Source of the DNA: Vesta saturnalis
Taxonomy: Eukaryota > Arthropoda > Insecta > Coleoptera > Lampyridae
Direction: 5' to 3'
DNA length: 64,000 nt
Assembly: GCA_036346205.1 (NCBI GenBank)
Contig: JARFJB010001982.1
Location: forward strand, 119,501 to 183,500
This document shows, one piece after another, positions 1 through 12,829 of the stretch (the first letter of the stretch is position 1; each line of letters starts with the position of its first letter). The notes under the pieces were generated by a model. The model worked only from the letters and a program-made list of their open reading frames with translations. It was not told the DNA's origin and made no database searches. A program made the translations under genes and the position numbers.

Positions 1-247
1 GGGTGGCAACCACTCATCCGACACCGGAGAGCACCCAGTAAGTTTGCACGGTTGCGTATCCTGTCTAATATTCTTCTTAGGCTTGGAAGCCAGTTTAAAG
101 CATTGGTGTAAGGGATTCCTAGTTATTTCACTTCTTGTTGCATCTTTAACGTTTGTTGGTGCGGGTAATGGCAACATTCGGCTTGGGCAGGTTGAGAGTA
201 TGAATGTCTCGGAAGCTGTCATGTGATGTGTAAAACTCGAGATGAAA
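1..247. other. Unassigned window start; possible exon end with donor
   Basis: The first 37 bases are less AT-rich than what follows. They end in CA followed by GTAAGT at 38-43, a good insect 5' splice site, so this could be the last piece of a host or element exon whose intron runs into the window. An open frame of 60 codons (44-226, +) crosses the donor and matches no family I know. There is too little sequence to decide. Confidence 0.2.
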
Positions 248-294
248 GTTCAAAGTTTGACACACTCGCCACGCTCGTGTGTCAAACTTTGAAC
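248..294. repeat. Perfect 18-bp inverted repeat (hairpin)
   Basis: Arms 248-265 and 277-294 are perfectly complementary (left arm GTTCAAAGTTTGACACAC) around an 11-nt loop. CTCGAG occurs on both outer flanks, with a 7-nt offset on the left. This could be the remnant of a foldback element or a regulatory palindrome. No gene is attached to it. Confidence 0.85.
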
Positions 295-301
295 TCGAGT
301 T

Positions 302-2488
302 GAAACGCCACTTTTTTCTCTAGTTGTACAAATAACTATTAATTTTTAGAGATTTTAAAAGTAGAATTTTTTGTGTCGGGAGTTTTTAAAATTTTTAATT
401 TAATGTTATTCTTAATTGGTTGTTTTACTTCAGTAGATTAAATAGTTATGGTAAAATTTCATACGGGGTGATCAAGTGATAGTGTGCACTTTTATACTGA
501 TTTCTCTTCCAAAGCTGTGACATAATCTATTACCAAGGTACGGCAAGTTTATAGAATTGCAACTGGTAATAACTATTGTACATGTTATGAATCAACCTGT
601 AAATGTATTTCTTTTTAATTATTAAGTGTTGAAGGGGTTTAAACGCGAATCAGTTGTATGTTTAAGGATAATACCCGTATCCCACATACGGGTATTATCC
701 TCTTTGACTTTAACGTTAACTAACATCACGTGAAAACATTTATTTATTACACTGAACATTTCAGTGGACTAATCACTTGGGCATTAGGAATATTGTTTCA
801 TGTTATGTTTATATTTTAAAACCTTTTCTTTTGAAACCGACTTTCGGTTTTAAAATTTGCCAAATTTGTTTTCAGCGACGTTAAAAGACTAACTTCATGT
901 AGGTGTTTACATTGGAAGAAGTGACCAGGTTTTGTAAAAAATGATGAAAAATTATACTTTGTAAAATACTTCACGCTTTTTTAGAAACGTAACGATAAAT
1001 ATATTTCTATATGTTTCATTATAAAACATTAATTTCGTTTGAAAATGTAAACTTTAACGATTATCACACATAACTAAATACTCAGCCTTTGGATTTTAAA
1101 TAAAAATTACCCGATTTAACACCCAAAGATCAGTATTTCTTGTAGTATTTCGTTGTATAGGGTCACCAATAGGTTAAACAATTAATGAAATTTAATCTTG
1201 TTACGTGTGGTTGTAAGTCTTCCATCTTCATATTTTACATAATTAAAATTTAAATAGGGTCTCAACAGCATTGTGTCATGTCCATCTGTATTGGTTAAAG
1301 TAAAATTCCATCACATTTAAAGTTTGTAATTAGGAAATTCTCACGAAATTAACAGAATGTTGACTATAATTTGTTTGATTTTCAATTTACAATTTTACAT
1401 GCAAACCAATATCTTTCAATTATTTGCATTAACATTCTATATCATCTTTGCACAGCATAAATCAACATGAAATCTCCTGGTTTACTTACATGTTAAGTAC
1501 TATGGTACTTGCTTAAACACAAAACTTTATGCGGTACCTACTGGTTAATTTTTACTTTAAGTGGAGTTGTGCGATATAATCGTAATTATATAGCTACTGT
1601 CATTTGAATTCATAATTATAGTGATATGTTGAATCGGAAAACTGGTCATTTCACTTTAAAAAGTTTATGCTTTCGTACATATCCTGCACAATTTTTAATA
1701 ACAATGTTTTCGTGGGATTTATATGTGAATTAATTTGCTGGAAGCACATCTCGTATAATTTTGTACTCTCTTTCGAACCACCCACCTATTAAACTGTTTA
1801 AATCCCTAACCTACAAAAATTTATTTATGCACTAATATAATTGTTTCGTCCGATCAAAACCCTTCATATCTGCATTGCAATAATTAAAACATATAATTAT
1901 TTAGTTCTAATGCAATAGTAGCATGATTTTTATCATTTCGCACTCCATGGTGATATGCGTAGAAATAGATTCGTTCAAAACAAGTTTCACAATTGAGTTT
2001 TTGCATTAACAATTAGCAATTCATAAGTGGTGCATCGTATCAAATTACAATGTAAGGAGCACAAATGATTAATAAATGCTATGTGTATCATTAGCATCGT
2101 AATTATATGTAGTCACGAAACGATTATCGTAATGTTACATCTGTTTTAATAAGAAAATAATTTTGTTGCGCTTCATTGAATTTAACAATCAATTTAAATT
2201 CTGGTATTGTAACGGTTGATTTTTCCGAAGTAACATTTTTCAAATGTTGCTTAACTATAGCTATTGGGTACTTAAGGTGTTTTGACAAAAATAAAATGGA
2301 CACCTAAAGTATTAAGAAATCGATAGTAACTTTTTGATAACCTTATAATAATCTATCAAAACGTTGGTGCAATAGTCTCTTACATAATAAAGGCGGTAAC
2401 TAGCCCATTACGCATCATAGGAATTAGTTGTGTACTATACTTTTCCTACTTCTATAGACTTGTAGCGTATAAAAGTGACTACCACTTT
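302..2488. other. AT-rich non-coding DNA
   Basis: No open frame of note, no transposase motif and no tandem array is visible here. The only structured item is the hairpin at 665-701, listed separately. Confidence 0.6.
665..701. repeat. Perfect 16-bp inverted repeat
   Basis: Arms 665-680 and 686-701 (AGGATAATACCCGTAT and its complement) are perfect around a 5-nt loop CCCAC. It would form a strong cruciform or hairpin. No flanking coding sequence suggests a terminator role. Confidence 0.85.
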
Positions 2489-2991
2489 GTCTGTCGAGCT
2501 AGCCCCACCCCCCACCTTGTAAAAATTAAAAAAAACAAATACATGAGAATTACGAGCTATTTATGAGCTCGTCATACAAGGGAGGAATTTCAAGCTTCCG
2601 GGGGGTGAGTCGACGTCAACTCAGCCCCCCCTCCCCAACTCTTACATATAATAATATTGAATCGTTCTTTGCGACAGAATTAGGAGCTACTTACAAGCTT
2701 TTAAAATAATATAATTTCGATTTTTGAGCTCATCGTTTTAACCCCAAAATAACCCTTTAAATAATTTCACTCAAGTGAGAACTATGCTTAAAATGAAAAA
2801 ATTTAACTATTTTGTAGGTAATTATTGCTTATCGATTTATGAGCTCTCGAGATACGTCTACTTTCATTATTGAGCTGCAACCCTTTTACGGTAAAACTAC
2901 CCTTCGTTTCCCCACCACAAGAGAGAACTATGCTTAAAATGAAAAAATTTAACTGTTTGGTAGTAAAACCATAGGGGATAGCTCGACAGAC
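2489..2991. mobile_element. MITE-like element of the GTCTGTCGAGCTA family (copy C)
   Basis: The ends form an 18-bp imperfect terminal inverted repeat: GTCTGTCGAGCTAGCCCC at 2489 and its near complement at 2974-2991. The interior is non-coding and shares blocks, in the opposite orientation, with the longer copies at 6200-7385/10626-10716 and 50612-52323. These blocks include the 'ACGAGCTATTTATGAGCTCG' region and segments containing AAGCATAGTTCTCTCTTG-like motifs. C- and G-runs flank both ends. No clear target duplication was found. Confidence 0.65.
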
Positions 2992-3128
2992 GTCCTAAAT
3001 AATAAAATCAAATAAAATTAAAAATAAAGTATGGATATAATGAATCAAAATATGAAAGATGTATGAAATAAAAAAGTTATTTTACAGAAATTGATATTAG
3101 TCTTTCTAATACTCCAAGCGTTTTATAT

Positions 3129-3132
<4 letters not shown>

Positions 3133-3192
<60 letters not shown>
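3133..3192. repeat. (AT)n microsatellite
   Basis: An uninterrupted run of about 30 AT dinucleotides directly precedes unremarkable AT-rich sequence. Confidence 0.97.
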
Positions 3193-3194
<2 letters not shown>

Positions 3195-3416
3195 CACTGG
3201 CTAAAAATTTTATTTATATATAAGGGAAAGATTTTTATTTAAATGTTGATTTATTAATATATAATAATTTTACTTTGTTTATGCACCGGACTAGCTCTTA
3301 TCTCATTAGGGGATAGAGTTCTGACTTGAAGGGAAATTATTTCTGGTTCGATATTATGTGGATTCCACTTTATATAAAAAATCTTATGTGTTAAATGTAT
3401 CTTAACAAAATTTATA

Positions 3417-3860
3417 CTATAACGCATGCGTTATGAATGTCAAATTTGTTAAATAATGACTTGTTGAAATTGTGATTATAATTTGATAATTGAAATTTAA
3501 AATTTGGAAACAAACTAAATTTCTACTTATTTTGCAGGTGTTTACACAACTATTATATAAACATTTACACCTATACATAAACAAATAATAAGTGCAGGAA
3601 ATCACACAAATAAAGTCACAATTAACAGGGTTATGGTCAAAAATTAACTCACATATGCAAAGTCCTATCTGCAAACGGATGTCTTCATACAGCTGGTTCC
3701 ATTTGTACATGCAAGCACTTTCCAAGATGATCAAAATTCTTGATACACGAAGTTCGCTGCTACAATTCACCCAATAGCTCCACACTGGCCCTCGGGTTGA
3801 TGGTGACTTTGTTTTGGTAAACGCTTTTATTCTAAGCTTTACGGTTTCACCCAACCACAA
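3417..3860 (-). other. Unrecognised open frame, 147 codons
   Basis: An ATG-initiated frame of 147 codons on the minus strand is longer than chance would usually allow in such AT-rich DNA. The first half is of mixed composition (for example CMYKWNQLYEDIRLQ). The second half is rich in Cys, Tyr and Ile, as expected of translated AT-rich non-coding DNA. I recognise no domain and see no partner gene, polyadenylation signal or terminal repeat. It may be a decayed transposon exon or chance. Confidence 0.2.
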
Positions 3861-3869
3861 TTTTTTAAT

Positions 3870-5670
<1,801 letters not shown>

Positions 5671-5789
5671 TGTATATATAAAATAAATAAATCAATGAAT
5701 GGACGTTAAGAAAACTCTTTGATTTTGTCGAGCTTTCGGAAAATATTTATTTCCGTTTTAAGGACAACTAGAACAAGAAATGAAGATTC

Positions 5790-5935
5790 GTAGTTATCAA
5801 TTAAAACTTACTACCGTGAGGCATTATCATGTTACTGTTTGTCATTTGTTGACATTAATCTACATTTACTAATTCTTCTTTGTGTTAAGCCAATTTTAAC
5901 AAGCATCACGATAGTAAGTTTTAATTAATAACTAC
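5790..5935. repeat. 30-bp inverted repeat with 86-nt spacer
   Basis: Arms 5790-5819 and 5906-5935 match at 28 of 30 positions when one is reverse-complemented; the core is AATTAAAACTTACTA. The spacer is non-coding. The size (146 bp) suggests a very short MITE or the ends of a deleted transposon. Confidence 0.75.
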
Positions 5936-5989
5936 CAACGTCGCATCCCTATATACTTATCTTTTAGGTAATTTACAATTACTTTTTCC

Positions 5990-6195
<206 letters not shown>

Positions 6196-6199
6196 GAAT

Positions 6200-7385
6200 A
6201 TATAGTAATTAATATTTAATACTTGTTTTCATATTTCATATAGTAATACTCATTTAATCCATCAAAATATGATTTATAAAAAGAATATATAAAAAAAAAT
6301 TCATCAAAATATGCCAAAATTTTGTGCAATTAATTTAATTGTATTATAAATTTATGATTTGAAAAGATTCTTGAGTTGCATACTTTGATTTATTAAAAAA
6401 ATATTGTTTATGAACAAAATACGTGTATTTTAATTATTGAACTGCAATTTCCTTACAATAAAACTAGTCCCAAATCTTTGCGGCACTATAGAAACTGTTC
6501 TTAAAGCAAAAGAATTAATTTATTGTTCATCGGTTTACTTGCTTATAAAGCACACGTGGTTCGTTATTAGGTTAAAGTTCTTTGATAAAAATAATCACCC
6601 CGCATTTTTTTCACATCAGAGATGAAAAAAAATTGACTATCTTGCTGTAACAAGCACTAATAATACAAAATATTTAATTATAAAACAGTTTATACAAAAT
6701 ATTCAATTTCTTTCATTTTAAGTAAAGCGTTCTCTTGCGAGCTGGAGAGACGAGAGGTAGTTTTACTGTAAAAGGGCTGTAGCTCAATAATGAGTGCTCA
6801 TAAATCGATAAATAATAATTACCTACAAAATAGTTAATTTTTTCATTTTAAACATAGTTCTCTCTTGTGGCGGGGAAACGAAGGGTAGTTTTACCGTAAA
6901 AAGGTTGCACCTCAATAATGAAAGTAGACGTATCTCGAGAGTTCATAAATCGATAAACAATAATTACCTACAAAATAGTTAATTATTTTCATTTTAAGCA
7001 TAGTTCTCGTGTGGCGGGGAAACGAACGGTAGTTTTACCGTAAAAGGGTTGCAGCTCAATAATGAAAGTAGACGTATCTTGAGAGCTCATAAATCGATAA
7101 ACAATAATTACCTACAGAATAGTAAATTTGTTTCATTTTAAGCACAGTTCTCACTTTAGTGAAATTATTTAAAGGGTTGTTTTGGGGTTAAAACGATAAG
7201 CTCAAAAATCGAAATTATATTAATTTAAAAGCTCATAAATAACTCCTAATTCTGTCGCAAAGAACGATTCAATATTATTATTTGAAGGGTTGGGGGGCTG
7301 AGGCGACGTCGACGTAGCCCCCTCACTGAAAGTTTTAACTTCCACCCTTGCATGACGAGCGCAAAATTTTTAATTTGCGGAACAT
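6200..7385 (+). mobile_element. Terminal-repeat family copy A, left part (split by RTE)
   Basis: Matches copy B at 50612-51400 over its length and contains tandem units (6720-7140) of about 145 bp. Each unit carries a TTTCATTTTAA..AGTTCTC..GGGGAAACG..ACCGTAAAAGGGTTGCAGCTCAATAAT theme with point changes. The copy continues at 10626 after the RTE insertion and ends in GCTAGCTCGATAGACG, the family terminus. It has no coding capacity, so it is either a non-autonomous DNA element or an array-bearing repeat. Confidence 0.7.
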
Positions 7386-7407
7386 CTTCTTCTTCAGCCC
7401 TTTTTAT

Positions 7408-10262
7408 TTAAATCCATTTTTGGATATGGGTCTTCCCCAATTCCTTCCATCTATCACGATTTTGTGCGATTTTGATCCAATTCAAACCAGCTGTTCGTTT
7501 GAAGTCGTCATACCAGCGCATAGGTGGTCTTCCTCTTCCTCGTTTATGCTCGTACGGTCTCCATTCGATTACTTTACGATTCCATCTGTTTGTGTCACAT
7601 CTAGCTACGTGTCCCGCGTAACTCCACTTCAGTTGGGCGATTTTAGTACCAACATCTGTCACTTTTGTAATTGATCTAATCCTTTCATTCCGAACTTTGT
7701 CTTTCCTTGTTATATTTAGCATTGCTCTTTCCATTCCCCGTTGAGCTATTCTTATTGTTTCTATGTTACGTTTTGTTGTTGCCCAAGTTTCTGTTCCATA
7801 TGTCATGGCTGGTAAAACACACTGGTCAAAAACTTTGGTTTTAAAGCGTTGGGCTATTTTTTTGTTTCTCAGGATGAAGGACAATTTTCCGAAAGCGATC
7901 CATCCGCTTTTTATTCTCCTTTCTATTTCGCTCTTTTCGATGTTTCTTCCCAGCTCTATTATTTGGCCGAGGTATATGTATTCTTCCACTCTTTCAATTG
8001 GGGTGTTTTCGACTTTAATTTCTGTATCTGGACCACTGTACATTATTTTAGTTTTTTCCAAATTCATCTTCAGTCCTACCTTGTTTGACTCTCTGTTTAT
8101 ATCATTTATCATTTCTTGTAAATCTTCTACATTTTTCGATAAGAGTATGTCATCTTCATAGCGTAAGTTAGTCAGTTGTTCTCCGTTCACATTTATTCCT
8201 TTCTCTGGCCATTCTATTTTCTTAAACACGTCCTCAAGTGCCAAATTAAAGAGTTTGGGAGAGAGCGTATCGCCCTGTCTTACTCCTGTATTTAGTGGTA
8301 CAGGGTTAGTTTTGTCGTGTAGGATATATGTTGCTGTGGCTCCTTCATTCATTTGTTGTATAAGTTGTATCTTTGATCTACTCGGCTGTTTGCTAGTGCT
8401 CTATATATTGCCCAGTGTTCTATACTATCAAACGACTTTTCATAGTCTATGAAGGCCATACATACAGGGAATCCATATTCATTCGATTTTTCCTTATTAT
8501 TTTCATTACTAATAGATGGTCCCTAGTACCATAGTTCTTCCTAAATCCCGCTTGTTCTTGAGGTTGATACTCATCTAGTTTCCTTGTCAATCTATTATTG
8601 ATTATTTTTGTCAACAGTTTGTACATATCTGACAGCAAACTGATTGGTCGGTAGTTTTCCAGTTTTGTGTTTTCGCCTTTTTTGTATAGTAGTATGACGT
8701 TTGAGTTTTTCCAGGTTATGGGTATTTCCCCTGATTTTAAGCATATATTTATAGCTTTGTTATTTCTGATATTAGATTTTCGCCCCCCTCTATAATCATA
8801 TCTATTGATATTTCGTCATCACCTGTAGCTTTGTTAAGTTTGAATTCCTTTATAGTTGTTTTTACTTCCTCTATGCTTATGTCAGGTTGTTCTTCGAATC
8901 CAACGTTTTGTATTTTTCTAGTTTCTTTGTTATCTTGGTCTATTTCTTGAGGTATTTTAGATTTATATAGTTCTATGTAGAATTCTTCTACAATTTTCAA
9001 AATTTCCTCCCTGTCATGAATTACTATACCATTTTTGTTACGAAGTGCGTATGTTTCTTTCTTTCCCATTTTCTGTTTGAGTATTTTCATTCCTTGGTTT
9101 TTCTCTATTACTTCATTGATTTGTTTTTCTTGGATTTGTATTTTGTGTTCTCTTATACCTTTTCTTATTTCTTTATTCACTTGTTTAAATTCGTCTGTTG
9201 TTCTTTTGTTTTCTTTCGCCAGTTGACTACGTTTTTCCATGAGCTTCTTGGTTGTTTCGTTAATAGTATGTTTCTTTTTATTGTGTGGTTTAATTTTCTT
9301 TAGTTCTTTTATAGAAGTATTTATTATCGCTGTTATTTTGTTGTTTACTTCATCCAGTGTGATTCTTTTGTCATCAATATCAGCGGTAGTTAAGTTTCTG
9401 TTGATTATTTCTCTGTATATTTCTCCTTCTTTTTTTATTTCTTCTGCTGTCAATTTAATTGAACTTCTTCTGATTTGTTGTTTTCTTTCTAATCGTTTGT
9501 CAATTATTAGTACTGCTCTTACGAATCTATGGTCACTACCTGTATTAAATGAATTTAGTACAGTCACGTCGTGTATTTTTTGTTTTTTGTTTGTCAATAT
9601 ATAGTCTATTTCATTTTTTGTGTTTCCGGATGGTGATATCCAGGTCCATTTTCGACTATGTCTTTTTTCAAAGAATGAGTTCATACTATAAAACTTATAT
9701 TCGCTCATGAAATTTAATAGCGTATCTCCTTGTTTATTTCTTTGGTCTAAATTTCCCTATATATTCTTCGTCGGGTTCTTGTCTTCTGCCTAATTTAGCG
9801 TTAAAATCCCCCATGACGATGTTCCAATGTGTAGAGTCTGTTTGCATGGCTGTTTTTAAATGTTCGTAGAATAGTTCCACATCTTCCTCTGAGTGGGTGG
9901 AAGTGGGGGCATACACCTGTGTAATTTTTATCTTTATAGTTCTCGAAATTTTTAGCATTATATACGCCACTCTTTCAGATATTGATTTAAAAGTTTTTAT
10001 ATAGGGTGTCCATTTTCTGTTAACGATGAATCCAATACCTGCTGTGGTTCCGTCTATTCCGCCTGTGTACATTAATGTGTTACCTGATTCGAGACTAATC
10101 CATTCTTCCCCTGTTCTTCGGACTTCACTTAGTCCAACAATATCCCAATTAATTTTTGTCAATTCTTCTTCTAGCTCTATAATTTTTTCTTCACTTTTGA
10201 GCGTACGAGCATTGTACGTTGCAATCCATAGTTTGTTTAACTGCGCTGAATTTCGGTTACGT
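7408..10262 (-). pseudogene. RTE endonuclease-reverse transcriptase, frameshifted
   Basis: Pieces in order: an APE-type endonuclease (10262-9734) with the IVMGDFNAKLG motif; its C-terminal end with TGSDHRFVRAV (9708 onward); a linker and RT fingers (to 8749, continuing to 8638) with QEQAGFRKNYGTRDH; RT box A FIDYEKSFDSIE at about 8440; then RT palm and thumb (8352-7408) with VRQGDTLSPKLFN, the catalytic box and YLGQII. The reading frame alternates between two frames, so there are at least three frameshifts, plus a stop near 8350. The catalytic box reads YEDD where RTE elements have ADD, one further lesion. It resembles proteins often annotated 'craniofacial development protein 2-like' in insects. 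Known role: target-primed reverse transcription. This copy is dead. Confidence 0.9.
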
Positions 10263-10454
10263 TTAAAAGTTGAAATCTTGCCCCCCCCCCCCAGAATCCT
10301 TGGGGCTGCCTGACGTATCAGGGTTAGATTGTGAGCTCTTCACTCTACTAACCTGGGGTAGTTTTGTTTTGGAGTTCAACATTTCATTAGGGAGTAAATG
10401 GCAATAAAACGCCTCGCTTGCCAGGCGTCTTGGCGAGTTTGATAGATCAGCCAC
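10263..10454 (-). pseudogene. Short 5' frame of the RTE element
   Basis: A 63-codon frame begins MADLSNSPRRLAS and contains KLPQVSRVKSSQSN. It sits just upstream of the endonuclease in the same orientation. Similar leader peptides precede the endonuclease in related insect RTE proteins as I recall them, so it is probably the N-terminal extension of the polyprotein or a small ORF1. A G-run (a C-run at 10281-10292 on the plus strand) near its end probably shifts the frame before the endonuclease. Confidence 0.5.
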
Positions 10455-10625
10455 CCACTTTGGAACAGACGCTGTTTAGAGCCGCTTCTCTGAAGACAGA
10501 CGCTCTTTACTAGTTTTGGTCCGCCCCGGGTATTTTATTTCCCCGGTACCCGCTATATCTAGCGAGCATTCCCCTATCCGCCACCTGGGGAGGCGCCCGG
10601 TAGGAGATCTAGTAACCCCCCAGGG

Positions 10626-10716
10626 TTGCGGAACATAAAAGCTCATAAATAGCTCGTAATTTTCATGTATTTGATTTTTATTTTTAAAAGGTGGGGGGGG
10701 GGCTAGCTCGATAGAC
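10626..10716 (+). mobile_element. Terminal-repeat family copy A, right part
   Basis: Resumes the family sequence after the RTE target duplication: AAAGCTCATAAATAGCTCG, then a G-run and the terminus CTAGCTCGATAGACG. It matches 52200-52323 and is the reverse complement of the left end of copy C. Confidence 0.75.
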
Positions 10717-10736
10717 GCTTATAACTTTGGTATGAC

Positions 10737-11290
10737 TATTGAACGTCTTTAAAATTTTATATTTAAGCTTGTTTTCATTTTGATTGGAGCTGATTAGATT
10801 TTGGGAGAAATCCAGCGGAGGAGAGGAGGGTTTATTAGGGACCGTTTTTGGTTTTTATCAAATATTTCTAAAACAGCTGCATATTTCAAAGATATAAAAA
10901 TACCTAGATATAGACCTTAAACATACTTATAGATTAATTATGTTCTATGCAATTTTTTGATACGACGCGTAATTTAGTGGCAAAAATATTCCTAAGATAG
11001 AATTTAAGTGTTAGTTCAATTTTTTTCAATATCTGAATAACGATTAATTTTATAAGAAAAAGTGTAGACGCAAGGTAAGTCTAAAAATTAGTTAAATATG
11101 AACGAATATGGTTAAACTGTATTATTGATAACTTATAGAAGCGGGCGGGTTTAGAAATTTTTTTAGGTTACATTTTTTAAGTTAGCATCTAGATGTCTAT
11201 TAACATCTATCAGACATGAAGTCTTAACCGTCTGTTTGACATAGATTATTGTTTTGGTTTTTACAATGTAGCATATTTTCATAATTAACT
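10737..11290 (+). repeat. Interspersed repeat family E, copy 1
   Basis: Long stretches match 61345-61910 in direct orientation. Shared blocks include ATCAAATATTT.TAAAACAGC, TACCTAGATATAGACCTTAA, TATGTTCTATGCAATTTTTT and TGACATAGATTATTGTTTT. It is non-coding, and element class and ends are not resolved. Confidence 0.7.
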
Positions 11291-12829
11291 TATTATAAAT
11301 TATCCTAAAAAACTAAGTTAGCGTGTTCGAGCGTTGTCGATAAAATCTGTAATGTACCGAATTATTAGAGATAATCTATACTTTTTTTCCACACTGCATA
11401 TTGAATACATCTAATATGTCAAGAGCACTTGATATATCAAAAAGTATAATAATACCATATCACCTTTATCAAGATAACTATGTAGGTAACTGATTAAACC
11501 CATACAAGCTGTTTCTGTTGATTGTTTTTTCCTACAAACTTGTTGAGTAATAAGAGTACAGTTAATAGTTATTCAAATATCACACCATGCGGTTAAACAC
11601 AATTTTCTTCATAATTTTAGAAAAAAACATTTAAAATATAAATAGGAGGATAATTTAATAAATATTTATCACTTTTTTATCACGAATTACTGAAACAGTA
11701 CACTAAGATACTTAATTGATTACAAGCTTTAACGATACGTCAGAAATTTCTTTATTACGTGTTTCAAATCTAAAGTTGATAGACCGTGGCCACCTTCTGA
11801 TTTTGTGTTTGTCAAGTTTTGAGTTTCTCTGACGTTCGTCAACAGATACGAGATCAAAGTAAAGAGATTGAGTAGATTATTCCAATGGTACATTTTCTTC
11901 CTACATTGTTGTAAAATGGTTAGTTACCAACATTAGAGGAATTGGTAATTTGATTGCCTGTTTCTAATCTTATGCATTGTTTATGTTCACTTCATTTTAT
12001 GCGATTGTTGAGAATTTCCCAAAGTTCTCAAGTTTGTTATTGCATTATCTGTGCCAAAGAAATTTTTGAGTGGCCCTAATCATAGTTGTTTTTATAAAAC
12101 CTGATAGTGTGATCATAATGGAATAGTGTTATGATGTCAAGTCACGTCAATCATCGTTTTTACATCATACCCAGCTTTAACGATATCGTTAGTTATCCAC
12201 TTGGAAGTAGTGGTTTTTGTAAATTTCTAACTGGCCGTAGTTGGTACTCAATAAACTTCAAATTTCTATTTAAAAAAAACGGCAGCATTTAACTGATATT
12301 TAGTTTACATTTTTCCATTGTATTTGAGACACGAAATGGTTTAAATGGATTTAAATTGTTAAATCCCCTCACTTGGACTCCGGGGGACACCTCAGACAAA
12401 AATCTTGTATACCTAACTTTATGCTTATTATACTTCATTAAAATTACACTGAATTTCGCGGACTTCTTTAACCCTCACCGACTTTACCAACATTTGACTC
12501 CACATACTTGATAAACTTCTCTTGACCTGTATATACTGCATGTATTTTACTGCATAAAAATATAGCACGTAGTAGAAAGTGCTTAAATTGATCACTAGAG
12601 AATTTTTTGGATTAGGCGTGAAAAATATTAAAAACAAGAATTTTAATACCATCATGAGTGTTTTATTGGAGATTGTTAAATAATGTGCATTGAGATGTTA
12701 CAATTACAATTTCTACCAATGGCGGTCACAATAGGAGGTTCACATCGTATTAATTTAATTGGACGAGTTTGGAGAAATAATTTTTTTAACTATTTGTGCA
12801 TCAGGCTTTGTAGACCATATAAAATTTAA
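11291..12829. other. AT-rich non-coding DNA
   Basis: No recognisable element. A 75-codon frame on the minus strand (12655-12428) is of low-complexity composition with no recognisable domain. Confidence 0.5.

Larger units (their letters stand above)
7386..10625 (-). mobile_element. RTE-clade (BovB-like) non-LTR retrotransposon, near full length
   Basis: This 3.24-kb element lies on the minus strand. It is bounded by an exact 11-bp target duplication TTGCGGAACAT at 7375-7385 and 10626-10636, inside repeat copy A. The 3' end (low coordinate) is very short after the ORF stop: an AATAAA overlaps the stop and is followed by a GAA-repeat tail (CTGAAGAAGAAG). A length near 3.2 kb and a microsatellite-type tail are what is known of RTE elements. 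The uninterrupted sister copy at 52200-52320 shows the empty site. The coding region is broken by frameshifts. Confidence 0.9.

Noticed and set aside
6720..7140. CRISPR-like regular array
   Set aside because: Units of about 145 bp are repeated throughout without unique spacers, and the genome is eukaryotic. It is a minisatellite inside a transposon-like repeat.
9016..9604. Plus-strand frames rich in Phe, Leu and Ser
   Set aside because: They are antisense to the RTE reverse transcriptase, whose Lys/Glu-rich coding sequence gives Phe/Leu/Ser on the other strand.
10281..10292. C-run as a possible programmed frameshift site in the RTE
   Set aside because: G/C homopolymers also occur at the ends of the host repeat family, and the element has many ordinary frameshifts. 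There is no pseudoknot or slippery heptamer that I can see.
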